From the NCBI RefSeq assembly GCF_040219215.1, contig NZ_JAVJSX010000032.1, positions 124,001 to 188,000 on the forward strand: a stretch of DNA of 64,000 bases, in the 5' to 3' direction. The notes beneath the pieces are model-generated. The model did no database searches. It was not told the origin of the DNA and saw only the letters and a list, made by a program, of their open reading frames with translations. Positions 34,484 to 41,770 of this stretch are shown here, piece by piece. The stretch comes from Thalassobaculum_A sp040219215 (GTDB taxonomy: Bacteria > Pseudomonadota > Alphaproteobacteria > Thalassobaculales > Thalassobaculaceae). The translations under genes and the position numbers were made by a program. Numbering within the stretch: position 1 is the first letter of the stretch; each line of letters starts with the position of its first letter.

Positions 34484-35140
34484 ATGACCGCCCGCATCGT
34501 TACGATCGCCCAGCAGAAGGGCGGGGCCGGCAAGACCACGCTGGCCGCCCACCTCGCCGTCGCCTGGGCGCAGTCCGGCAAGTCCGTCGCGGTGGTCGAC
34601 ATCGATCCCCAGGCGTCGCTCAGTTCCTGGTGGGCGATGCGCGAAGAGATCGGCCTGCCGGCGCCGGCCGGGCCCAAGGGCAAGGGTGGCCTGTCGGTGC
34701 ACCGGATCACCGGCTGGCGTACCGCCAACGAAGTCGAGAAACTGGCCCGGACCCATGACGTGGTGGTGATCGACTCTCCGCCGCATGCCGAGACGGAGGC
34801 CAAGATCGCGGTGCGCTCGGCCGACATCGTCGTCGTCCCATTGCAGCCCAGCCCGATGGACTTCTGGGCGACCAAGGCGACGCTCGATCTTGCCGCCGGC
34901 GAGAATACCGCGGCACTGCTGGTGCTGAACCGGGTGCCGCCGCGCGCCAAACTGACCGGTGCAATGACCGACAAACTGGCGGGGCTCGGCGCGAAGGTCG
35001 CCAAGGCCCGCATCGGCAACCGGGTGGCCCTCGCGGCGTCGTTGCTGGAGGGGCTGGGGGTGACCGAGTATCAGAAGAGCGGGTCCGCGGCCGTCGAGAT
35101 CAAGGCGCTGGCCGCCGAGGTTCTGAAGGCGGCGGGTTGA
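34484..35140 (+). CDS. ParA-family ATPase without ParB partner
   Basis: Small ParA/Soj-type P-loop ATPase of 218 residues. The deviant Walker A motif KGGAGKTT is at residues 12-19, Walker A-prime is VAVVDIDPQASLSSWW, and the Walker B-like VVVIDSPPHAETE is near residue 94. No ParB, parS-like repeat or replication gene accompanies it, so it is probably a cellular positioning ATPase (for chemotaxis, flagella or other cargo) and not a plasmid partition protein. GGAGGAG precedes the ATG. Its 3' end overlaps thiM tail to tail by 41 bases. Confidence 0.88.
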   Translation: MTARIVTIAQQKGGAGKTTLAAHLAVAWAQSGKSVAVVDIDPQASLSSWWAMREEIGLPAPAGPKGKGGLSVHRITGWRTANEVEKLARTHDVVVIDSPPHAETEAKIAVRSADIVVVPLQPSPMDFWATKATLDLAAGENTAALLVLNRVPPRAKLTGAMTDKLAGLGAKVAKARIGNRVALAASLLEGLGVTEYQKSGSAAVEIKALAAEVLKAAG

Positions 35141-35951
35141 TTCGAACCCCGGTCAGGGTTTGGGCTTCGTCAAGGTTGAACAGCGCGTCGATCAAGGCGA
35201 CCTGAAACGACGCCGGGCCCGCAGAGGCTGCTGCTGCATGTTCCGCAGCAAGACCAAATAGAGCCAAGCCCTGCGCCGTGGTTGCAAGCCAGTCGCTGCT
35301 GGCGGCACGCGTGACGGCCAGGCAAGCGGCAATCACGGCGGTCGCAGAGCATCCCATGCCGGTCACCCGGGTCTGCATCTGGTGGCCATTGTGAACTTCC
35401 AGCAACCGGTCTCCGTCGGTTATCCGGTCGATCCTGCCGGTGATCGCAACCACGCAGCCTGCCGATTGCGCCAAACGCTGAGCGGCACTGACGGCGGCTT
35501 CCGGGTCCAAGGTACTGTCGACGCCTTTGCCGCCGCCGTCCCCGCCCGCCAGACTGAGGATCTCCGACGCGTTGCCCCGGATCACCGTCGGCCGGTGTGC
35601 CAGCAGCCCTCGCGCCACCTCGCTGCGGTACGATAATGCTCCAACGGCGACCGGATCCAGCACCCAGGGCGTGCCGCTGCGATCGGCAGCCAGTGTCGCC
35701 GCCTGCATCGCATCGGTACGGGCAGCGGACATCGAGCCGAGGTTGATGACGACCGAACCCGCCACGGCTGCGAGTTCGCCGGCCTCCTCCACGTTCTCGA
35801 CCATCGCCGGAGAGGCCCCCAGCGCCAGCAACACATTCGCCGTCAGGTTGGTGACAACCAGATTGGTGACGCTGTGAACCAGGGGAGCCTTGGCTCGTAT
35901 GGCTTCCAGCGTGTCCCAGGCGGACTTGGCGTGATGGTCGATGGCAGGCAT
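35100..35951 (-). CDS. thiM: Hydroxyethylthiazole kinase
   Basis: Phosphorylates 4-methyl-5-(2-hydroxyethyl)thiazole in thiamine salvage. The 283-residue protein has LVHSVTNLVVTNLTANVLLA near residue 20, WVLDPVAVGAL near 110, GNASEILSLAG and the C-terminal VTGMGCSATAVIAACLA with the catalytic Cys, all standard for ThiM. Its start has an AAGGAG ribosome site that is covered by a hairpin, and a TPP riboswitch precedes it. No thiD or thiE follows; thiamine salvage must be completed from elsewhere. The C-terminus runs about 15 residues past usual family ends and overlaps the parA-like gene. Confidence 0.94.
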   Translation of the reverse strand: MPAIDHHAKSAWDTLEAIRAKAPLVHSVTNLVVTNLTANVLLALGASPAMVENVEEAGELAAVAGSVVINLGSMSAARTDAMQAATLAADRSGTPWVLDPVAVGALSYRSEVARGLLAHRPTVIRGNASEILSLAGGDGGGKGVDSTLDPEAAVSAAQRLAQSAGCVVAITGRIDRITDGDRLLEVHNGHQMQTRVTGMGCSATAVIAACLAVTRAASSDWLATTAQGLALFGLAAEHAAAASAGPASFQVALIDALFNLDEAQTLTGVRINPPPSEPRRPAP

Positions 35952-35957
35952 TGCGCG

Positions 35958-35981
35958 CTCCTTCGGGTCGATGTCCGAAGG
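35958..35981 (-). promoter_or_regulatory. Expression-platform hairpin masking the thiM ribosome site
   Basis: CCTTCGG and CCGAAGG (35960-35966 and 35975-35981) form a 7-base-pair stem with an 8-base loop. The ribosome site AAGGAG at 35958-35963 lies mostly in the 3' arm, six bases before the ATG. There is no T run. This fits a translational switch controlled by the riboswitch just upstream. Confidence 0.7.
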
Positions 35982-36019
35982 CCCGCCGGCGTGGGTGCAT
36001 GCTGATAGCGCTGCAACAG

Positions 36020-36095
36020 CGACTCCCTCCGCCGGCATGACCCGGATCAGGTTCTGCGGGTGTGATCTCAGCCCGGACGGTCCGGGCACCCCGTG
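36020..36095 (-). ncRNA. TPP riboswitch (THI element)
   Basis: Read on the minus strand, the region contains the aptamer landmarks in order: GGGGTGCCCGG, CTGAGA (36066-36071), ACCCGCAGAACCTGATC (around 36046-36060), CCGGGTCATGCCGGCGG and AGGGAGTCGC (36020-36029). This is the thi-box core that binds thiamine pyrophosphate. It lies 69 bases before thiM and should lower its expression when TPP is plentiful, most likely by favouring the ribosome-site hairpin downstream. Confidence 0.95.
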
Positions 36096-36136
36096 TCGTA
36101 GCTATGAATTGGGATCGATTCCCGACGCTGTCCAGG

Positions 36137-36997
36137 TCAGAGGTGCGTGGCGCCAAGCAAGCGCGTGGGTCTCCACCCAAGCCGATCGCGCGCCAACGCG
36201 CCGCTCATCCGTTGGCTGCGTGCGAAGCCGCGAGCCCACTCTCCGCGCTCGCGGGCGGCATGGTCTTCCGAAACGACCTCGATCACTGTTTCGCCACCGG
36301 AAACTTGGCGCGCCAGGACGCCGACCGGGACGCCGGAATCGGCGACGCCGATCACTTGGCCGGTGAACTCCGCATCCTCCAACACCAGCCGATACAACTC
36401 GGCCAGGTCATCGGCGTGAACCAGCGGCCACAGCACGTCTTGTGATCCAACCACCTGGACCGGCCGACCGTTGCGCGCCTGCTCTGCCATGGCGGCCAGA
36501 GGCCCAGCTTGATCGGCGTGCACCATGGCCGGGTGCACGACCGCGCCGCGGATGCCGGGTTCGGCCACGACCCGTTGCAGGTTCGGAACCATCCAGGCGA
36601 AGGCGGGCAGCGGGTCGAACGCGGTCTCCTCGTCGATCGTCTCGTCCGGTGACGGTCCCCACAGCCAGCATCCGCCGGTGTAGATCAGGGATGGTCGCCG
36701 ACGTGTTCCCGCGAGCGCGGGCAGGAGGGCATCCAGCAGCCCGGAATCGAGCGTTCCCATGTCGTCGGCGAAGCTGCAGGCCGCGTGCACCACCGCATCA
36801 AGGTCGTCCGCGACCGCCCCGGCCCAAAGACGTGGATTGCCGATGTCGCCGGCGACCGGTTCTGCGCCGATCTCCATCAGCCGTTCCGCAGCTTCCGGGC
36901 TGCGGGCCAGACCGCTGACGGCATGACCGGCGGCGATCAGGTTCCGCGCGATGGCGCTGCCGATCGTCCCGGTTCCGCCCAGTACGAGCACACGCAT
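36137..36997 (-). CDS. NAD-dependent epimerase/dehydratase-like (extended SDR) protein
   Basis: Rossmann protein of 286 residues starting MRVLVLGGTGTIGSAIARNL, with the GxxGxxG motif of extended or atypical SDRs and a conserved DIGNPRLW-DLDAVVHAA region. The usual YxxxK is not evident; LIYTGGCWLWGPS occupies the equivalent stretch. It may be a NAD(P)-binding regulator-like or reductase-like protein of the NmrA/epimerase class. Upstream is an AT-rich promoter with a palindrome; thiM lies downstream, but the riboswitch between suggests separate control. Confidence 0.82.
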   Translation of the reverse strand: MRVLVLGGTGTIGSAIARNLIAAGHAVSGLARSPEAAERLMEIGAEPVAGDIGNPRLWAGAVADDLDAVVHAACSFADDMGTLDSGLLDALLPALAGTRRRPSLIYTGGCWLWGPSPDETIDEETAFDPLPAFAWMVPNLQRVVAEPGIRGAVVHPAMVHADQAGPLAAMAEQARNGRPVQVVGSQDVLWPLVHADDLAELYRLVLEDAEFTGQVIGVADSGVPVGVLARQVSGGETVIEVVSEDHAARERGEWARGFARSQRMSGALARDRLGWRPTRLLGATHL

Positions 36998-37007
36998 GGA
37001 TGCATCC

Positions 37008-37035
37008 TTTATAGCAAGAATAGTCTTGTTTAAAA
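37008..37035 (-). promoter_or_regulatory. Candidate promoter with embedded palindrome for the epimerase-like gene
   Basis: On the minus strand, TTTTAA (37030-37035) and TATAAA (37008-37013) are 16 bases apart. Between them lies the inverted repeat CAAGA-N4-TCTTG (37015-37028). The patch is far richer in A and T than its surroundings. A small regulator, for example of the HxlR or MarR type, could bind here; none is encoded nearby. Confidence 0.45.
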
Positions 37036-37060
37036 GATGACGAGGATTTTGGGAACCCCC

Positions 37061-37492
37061 TTAGCGCGGAACCTCGATCGTGCCCGGATTCGTACGGATC
37101 GTGCCGGGGCGCTGGTCGATGGTGCCGACCGGGGGTCCAGGAGCAACCGGCTGCTGCTTGCGCTGCTGTTCCAGGTCGCGGCGCAGGTCGTCGATGTTCT
37201 TCTGGGAAGACGGCAGGTTCGGGCGATCGGCCGGGCTGACGCGCGGCGCCATGTCGGGAGTCGGCGACACCCGGGAGTTCGGTCCTGGGTTGGTCCGCGA
37301 CGTTGCGGCGGTCGAGCCCGGCCGTGGATCGGAGCGAGGCTGGTCCGGCTGAACCGTCTGGATCGGGTGACGGGGGGCGGCGCGGACCGTCGATGCCGGT
37401 GTCGACACGGTCTCGCAGGCGGACATTAGGAGCAGCGAGGTGATCGCGGTGGTAACGCGCACGACCGACGGCAAATGCCGAGCCGCCCGCAT
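37061..37492 (-). CDS. Small proline-rich predicted lipoprotein
   Basis: Protein of 143 residues with an N-terminal hydrophobic segment and a lipobox (ITSLLLMSAC, Cys about residue 26). The rest is rich in Pro, Thr, Ser, Arg and Gln, with a short helical, charged stretch near residues 95-112 (SSQKNIDDLRRDLEQQRKQ), and looks disordered. It starts three bases after the stop of cysQ and so is translationally linked to it. Function unknown. Confidence 0.68.
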   Translation of the reverse strand: MRAARHLPSVVRVTTAITSLLLMSACETVSTPASTVRAAPRHPIQTVQPDQPRSDPRPGSTAATSRTNPGPNSRVSPTPDMAPRVSPADRPNLPSSQKNIDDLRRDLEQQRKQQPVAPGPPVGTIDQRPGTIRTNPGTIEVPR

Positions 37493-37495
37493 GGT

Positions 37496-38275
37496 TCAGC
37501 CGCCCCGGGCGATGAAATGCCCGTTCCGGAAGTCCGGCTTGGAGTACAGGAACGGTTTGCCGTCGAAGGTCGTGAGCGAGCCGCCGGCGGCCAGCAGGAC
37601 GGCGTGGCCGGCGGCGGTGTCCCATTCCATGGTCGGCCCGGTACGCGGGTAGATGTCGGCTTCGCCGCGGGCCACCAGGCAGAACTTCAATGCCGATCCG
37701 CGCGACACCGACTCCTTGACGGTCAGCGTGGCGATGTAGTCTTCCAGTTCCGGGTTGCGGTGGCTCTTGCTGGCCACCACGGTCAGGCCGTTGGCGTCCG
37801 GCCGGCGCACGGCAATGGCCCGCCGTTGGCCGTCACCGTCCTCTTCCCACGCGCCAGTCCCGACAGCACCGGCCCAGGCCATTCCGTCGACCGGGGTCAG
37901 GACAACCCCCAGCACCGGCGTGCCGTCTTCGACCAGCCCGATGTTGACGGTGAAGTCGTCGCGCCGGTTGATGAACTCCTTGGTGCCGTCCAGCGGATCG
38001 ACCAGCCAGAACCGGCCGCCGGAAACGTCGGGAATCCGTCCGGCCTCCACGCTTTCCTCGGCAACCACCGGAATGTCCGGGGTCAGCTTCTTGAGAGCAT
38101 CGATGATGACGACCTCGGCAGCCCGGTCGGCGGCAGTTACCGGGCTGCCGTCGGCCTTGCCGTCGACGGCGGTGTCGGCGCGGTAATAGGGCAGGATCAC
38201 TTTCCCGGCGTCGCGGGCAATGGCGACGATGCTGTCGAGCAGGGCGGTGTTGTCGTACTCGGTCACTCGGTTCAC
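37496..38275 (-). CDS. cysQ: 3'(2'),5'-bisphosphate nucleotidase
   Basis: Inositol-monophosphatase-like phosphatase of 259 residues that removes the 3'-phosphate from PAP, a by-product of sulfate assimilation. The metal-binding motifs are VAEESVE near residue 68, WLVDPLDGTKEFINRRDDF near 90-108 and the C-terminal TMEWDTAAGHAVLLAAGG. These three blocks are diagnostic of CysQ, and the KEFINR context separates it from inositol monophosphatase. A small lipoprotein gene follows three bases after its stop. Its own start is 7 bases from the end of the molybdenum hydroxylase gene. Confidence 0.93.
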   Translation of the reverse strand: MNRVTEYDNTALLDSIVAIARDAGKVILPYYRADTAVDGKADGSPVTAADRAAEVVIIDALKKLTPDIPVVAEESVEAGRIPDVSGGRFWLVDPLDGTKEFINRRDDFTVNIGLVEDGTPVLGVVLTPVDGMAWAGAVGTGAWEEDGDGQRRAIAVRRPDANGLTVVASKSHRNPELEDYIATLTVKESVSRGSALKFCLVARGEADIYPRTGPTMEWDTAAGHAVLLAAGGSLTTFDGKPFLYSKPDFRNGHFIARGG

Positions 38276-38282
38276 TCCGGAG

Positions 38283-40616
38283 TCATTCGGCTGCCGCAGG
38301 GCGGGCCGCCTGGATGGCCGACCACACCCGTTCGGGGGTCGCCGGCATGTCGATGTCGGTCACCCCGAGCGGGGCCAGCGCGTCCAGCAGGGCGTTGATC
38401 ACCGCTGGAGGTGCACCAATGGCACCGGCCTCGCCGCAGCCCTTGACGCCCAGCGGATTGGTGGCGCACCGGGTCGGGCTCATCGTGAAGCCGACCAGCG
38501 GCAGGTCGTCGGCGCGCGGCAGGCAGTAGTCCATCAGCGAGCCGCTGACCAGTTGCGCGTCGGTGTCGTAGACGCAGCGCTCGTACAGCGCCTGGCCGAT
38601 GCCCTGGGCCACGCCGCCGTGCACCTGGCCCTCCAGAAGCATCGGGTTCACCACCTCGCCGAAATCGTCGACGACGGTATAACGCTCGACGCGGACGAGG
38701 CCGGTGTCCGGATCGACCTCGACCTCGCAGACATGGGTGCCGTTCGGGTAGGTCGACGCTTTCGGCGTGTACGACTCGTTGGCCGACAGTCCCGGCGTCA
38801 TGCCTTCCGGGAGCTGCGCCGGATCCTCGGCCCGTCGGGCAACTTCGGCGAGCGACACCGTTCGGTCGGTCCCGGCCACCGTGAATTGCCCATCGGCCAG
38901 TTCGATATCGGCTTCGGCGGCCTCGAGCGCATGGGCGGCGATCCGCTTGCCCTTCTCGATGACGACATCGACGGCCGCCTTCAGCGCCGAGCCGCCGGCG
39001 GGCAGCGAGCGCGATCCGTCGGTGCCGGCCCCCTTGGCAATGGCGGCGGTGTCGCCCTGAATGACCGTGACCAACTCGTTGTCGATACCGAACGCCTCGC
39101 TCACCAACTGGGAGTAGGCGGTCTCATGGCCCTGACCGGTCGAGCGGGTGCCGATCGGTACCACCACCGTGCCGTCGGGCTGCACCCGCAGGTCGGCCCA
39201 CTCCGGACCGCCGCCGCCGCAGGCCTCGACATAGGTCGACACCCCAATGCCACGCAGCTTGCCGTGCTTGCTGCTGCCGGCCTTGCGGGCGTCGATGCCG
39301 CTCCAGCCGGATTCAATGAGGGCCTTGTCGAGATGGGCGGAGAAGTCTCCGGAATCGTAGACCTCGCCGAGCGTCGTGGTGAACGGCATCAGGTTGGCGC
39401 TGGCGAAGTTTCGCCGACGGATGTCGTCCGGCGCGATGCCGGTGACCTTGGCACACTGATCGACCAGACGCTCCACGAGATAGGCTGCCTCCGGGCGTCC
39501 GGCGCCGCGATAGGCGTCGACCGGCAGCGTGTTGGTGAAATAGCAGCGCACCCGAACGTGAATGGCCGGCGTCGTGTAGAGCCCGGCCAGCATCCCGGAT
39601 CCGGCGACCGTCGGGATTGCCGGTCCGTACAGCGACAGATAGGCCCCGAGATCGGCCTTAGTGTCGACGGACAGGGCCAGGAACCGGCCGTCGGCGTCGA
39701 GGGCCATGCGGGCGGTCGAGCGGTGATCGCGCCCCTGGGTGTCGGAGACGAAGGATTCCGTGCGCTCGCCGATCCACTTGACCGGCCGGCCGATTCGCTT
39801 GGCGGCCCAGGCCGCCAGTGCATGCTCGCGGTAGGGAAAGATCTTCATGCCAAAACCGCCGCCGACGTCCGGCGAGATCACGCGCATGCTGGCCGGGTCG
39901 GCGTTCAGGATCCCGCACAGCACGTCCCGCACGCCGTGCGGACCCTGGGTCGAGACATGCAGGGTGTAGGTGCCGTTGGAAGCGTCGTAGGCGGCGACCA
40001 CCCCGCGCGGCTCGATCGAATTGACGATGATCCGGTTGTTGACCAGCGACAGTTCGGCGACCGTGGCAGCCTTGGCGAAGGCGGCCCTGACGGCGGCCGC
40101 GTCGCCGGCCTCCCAGTCGACGCAGAGGTTGCCGGGCGCTTCGTCCCAGACCAGCGGGGCGTTGGCCGCCGACGCACTCACCACGTCCGACACGGCCGGC
40201 AACTGGTCGTAGGATACGTCGACGGATTCGGCGGCGTCGCGCGCCTGGTCCAGCGTTTCCGCGACCACCAGGGCGACGGCGTCACCGACGTGCCGGACCC
40301 GATCGCGGGCCAGCAGCGGGTAGGCGGGCCCGATCGCCGGCTTGCCGTCGCTGCCATTGACCAGCGCCGCGCATGGAAGATCACCCAGCCCGGCGTCGGC
40401 CACATCTTGCGCCGTGAGGACAGCCAGAACGCCGGGCATGGCGGTCGCTTCGGCGATGTCGATGCCGGTGATCCGGGCGTGCGCCATCGGCGCGCGGACC
40501 AGGACGGCTCGCACCATTCCGTCGATTGAGAGGTCGTCGGTGTACTGTCCCTGGCCGGTCAGGAAGCGCTGGTCTTCCTTGCGCTTCATGCCTTGCCCGA
40601 CGCCGAATTTCGCCAT
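38283..40616 (-). CDS. Xanthine dehydrogenase family molybdopterin-binding subunit (CoxL-like, form II)
   Basis: Large catalytic subunit of a molybdenum hydroxylase, 777 residues. It has the active-site loop AYRGAGR near residues 367-373, the motif of form II CoxL-like enzymes, unlike AYRCSFR of true CO dehydrogenase. The catalytic Glu729 lies in GVKGCGEAGAIGAPP. ATG 40616 begins MAKFGVGQGMKRKEDQRFL, the normal N-terminus. The FAD (CoxM) and iron-sulfur (CoxS) subunits are not encoded beside it, so the gene is an orphan or its partners lie elsewhere. Substrate unknown; CO is unlikely. Confidence 0.9.
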   Translation of the reverse strand: MAKFGVGQGMKRKEDQRFLTGQGQYTDDLSIDGMVRAVLVRAPMAHARITGIDIAEATAMPGVLAVLTAQDVADAGLGDLPCAALVNGSDGKPAIGPAYPLLARDRVRHVGDAVALVVAETLDQARDAAESVDVSYDQLPAVSDVVSASAANAPLVWDEAPGNLCVDWEAGDAAAVRAAFAKAATVAELSLVNNRIIVNSIEPRGVVAAYDASNGTYTLHVSTQGPHGVRDVLCGILNADPASMRVISPDVGGGFGMKIFPYREHALAAWAAKRIGRPVKWIGERTESFVSDTQGRDHRSTARMALDADGRFLALSVDTKADLGAYLSLYGPAIPTVAGSGMLAGLYTTPAIHVRVRCYFTNTLPVDAYRGAGRPEAAYLVERLVDQCAKVTGIAPDDIRRRNFASANLMPFTTTLGEVYDSGDFSAHLDKALIESGWSGIDARKAGSSKHGKLRGIGVSTYVEACGGGGPEWADLRVQPDGTVVVPIGTRSTGQGHETAYSQLVSEAFGIDNELVTVIQGDTAAIAKGAGTDGSRSLPAGGSALKAAVDVVIEKGKRIAAHALEAAEADIELADGQFTVAGTDRTVSLAEVARRAEDPAQLPEGMTPGLSANESYTPKASTYPNGTHVCEVEVDPDTGLVRVERYTVVDDFGEVVNPMLLEGQVHGGVAQGIGQALYERCVYDTDAQLVSGSLMDYCLPRADDLPLVGFTMSPTRCATNPLGVKGCGEAGAIGAPPAVINALLDALAPLGVTDIDMPATPERVWSAIQAARPAAAE

Positions 40617-40722
40617 GGAAGCCTCGCCTGCTAGCCTGGAAGTCCGCGCGATGGTAGCGGTGGGTCGATGCACCGCCAAGCCGCGATCCGGTGCTCCCGC
40701 CGTCGATCTCCAGGAGGCCCGA

Positions 40723-41427
40723 ATGTGCGGGCGTTACAGCGTTACCACCGACCCGGAAGCCCTGCGGCGGATCTTCGGCGTCGATACCCTGATGAACCTC
40801 ATGCCCCGGTGGAACGTAGCACCCACCCAGGAGGTTCCGGTGATCAAGGCCGATGATCGCATCGGTCGGATGCTGGCCATCATGCGTTGGGGGCTGGTGC
40901 CGTTCTGGGCCAAGGACATCGGCATCGGGGCCAAGCTGATCAACGCCAGGGCCGAGACGGTGAACGAGAAGCCGGCGTTCCGCGGGGCGTTCCGATACCG
41001 GCGCTGCCTGGTACCGGCCGACGGGTTCTACGAGTGGAAGACCGAGTCCAGGGTCAAGCAACCCTGGCGGATCGCGCGCCGGGACCGCGCGCCGTTCGCC
41101 ATGGCCGGCCTGTGGGAGCTGTGGGAAGGCGCCGGCGAGGGCAGCGCGCTGGAAACCTTCTCGATCGTCACGACCGAGGCCAACCCGGCGATCCGGGATA
41201 TCCATCACCGGATGCCGGTGATGCTGTTCGGGGAGGAGCAGTTAGAAACCTGGCTCAAGGGCTCGTTGAAGGAAGCGGCCGGGATGATGCGGCCGTGTGA
41301 TCCAGCGGCGATCGAGGCATTCCGGGTCGATCCGAGGGTCGGCAACGTCCGCAACGACGATCCGTCCCTGATCGAGCCGATCGCACGGCCTGCGCCGCCG
41401 ACGGTGGCGCAGGGCAGCCTGTTTTGA
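40723..41427 (+). CDS. yedK: SOS response-associated peptidase (SRAP/YedK/HMCES family)
   Basis: Protein of 234 residues that crosslinks to abasic sites in single-stranded DNA and protects them. Cys2 (MCGRYSVTTDPEAL), exposed after removal of Met, is the nucleophile; NARAETVNEKPAFRGAFRYRR near 80, VPADGFYEWK and HHRMPVML with its His complete the active site. ATG 40723 is fixed by the catalytic Cys and by CAGGAGG upstream. It starts 106 bases from the divergent molybdenum hydroxylase gene. Confidence 0.95.
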   Translation: MCGRYSVTTDPEALRRIFGVDTLMNLMPRWNVAPTQEVPVIKADDRIGRMLAIMRWGLVPFWAKDIGIGAKLINARAETVNEKPAFRGAFRYRRCLVPADGFYEWKTESRVKQPWRIARRDRAPFAMAGLWELWEGAGEGSALETFSIVTTEANPAIRDIHHRMPVMLFGEEQLETWLKGSLKEAAGMMRPCDPAAIEAFRVDPRVGNVRNDDPSLIEPIARPAPPTVAQGSLF

Positions 41428-41482
41428 ACGCGCCCGAGTTCGAAGCGGAATCCGGCGACCGGGTCGAGGCCTTGGCCAGTAG

Positions 41483-41770
41483 CGTGGCCAGCGTCGACCG
41501 TCTGATGGCCCGATTGCCGCGCTATTGCTTCCCGTGTTCTACAGCACGGCCGGCCGTGTGCTGGCCTTCCTGTTGTGGTTCCAGAGCCTTCGAACGGTCG
41601 ACGCTGGCGTAGCGGGCACGTTCACGGTCCTGATTCCGATCAGTGGCGCGCTGCTGGCGGTGCTGGCACTGGGCGAAACCTTCACGACGGCGCACGTCGC
41701 AGCATTCGGATTTGCCTTGGGAGCGATCGCCCTGGCGACCTGGCCGGTGGAGCCTAGGGGCAGCGGGTGA
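41483..41770 (+). pseudogene. Remnant of an EamA/DMT-family transporter (C-terminal part only)
   Basis: The frame opens after a stop at about 41480 and encodes about 90 residues. The stretch VFYSTAGRVLAFLLWFQSL followed by VAGTFTVLIPISGALLAVL and GETFTTAHVAAFGFALGA is the last three membrane segments of an EamA-type drug/metabolite transporter, which normally has ten. The N-terminal seven segments are missing, with the SRAP gene directly upstream. The 3' end overlaps the opposite gene by 17 bases. It is most likely a decayed fragment. Confidence 0.7.

Noticed and set aside
35170..36180. Second minus-strand frame over thiM and the riboswitch
   Set aside because: It is out of frame with ThiM and would read through the TPP aptamer; no ThiM-like or other motif.
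41424..41612. 62-codon frame just after the SRAP gene
   Set aside because: It overlaps the EamA remnant in another frame, begins at a TTG inside the SRAP stop and has no protein-like motif.
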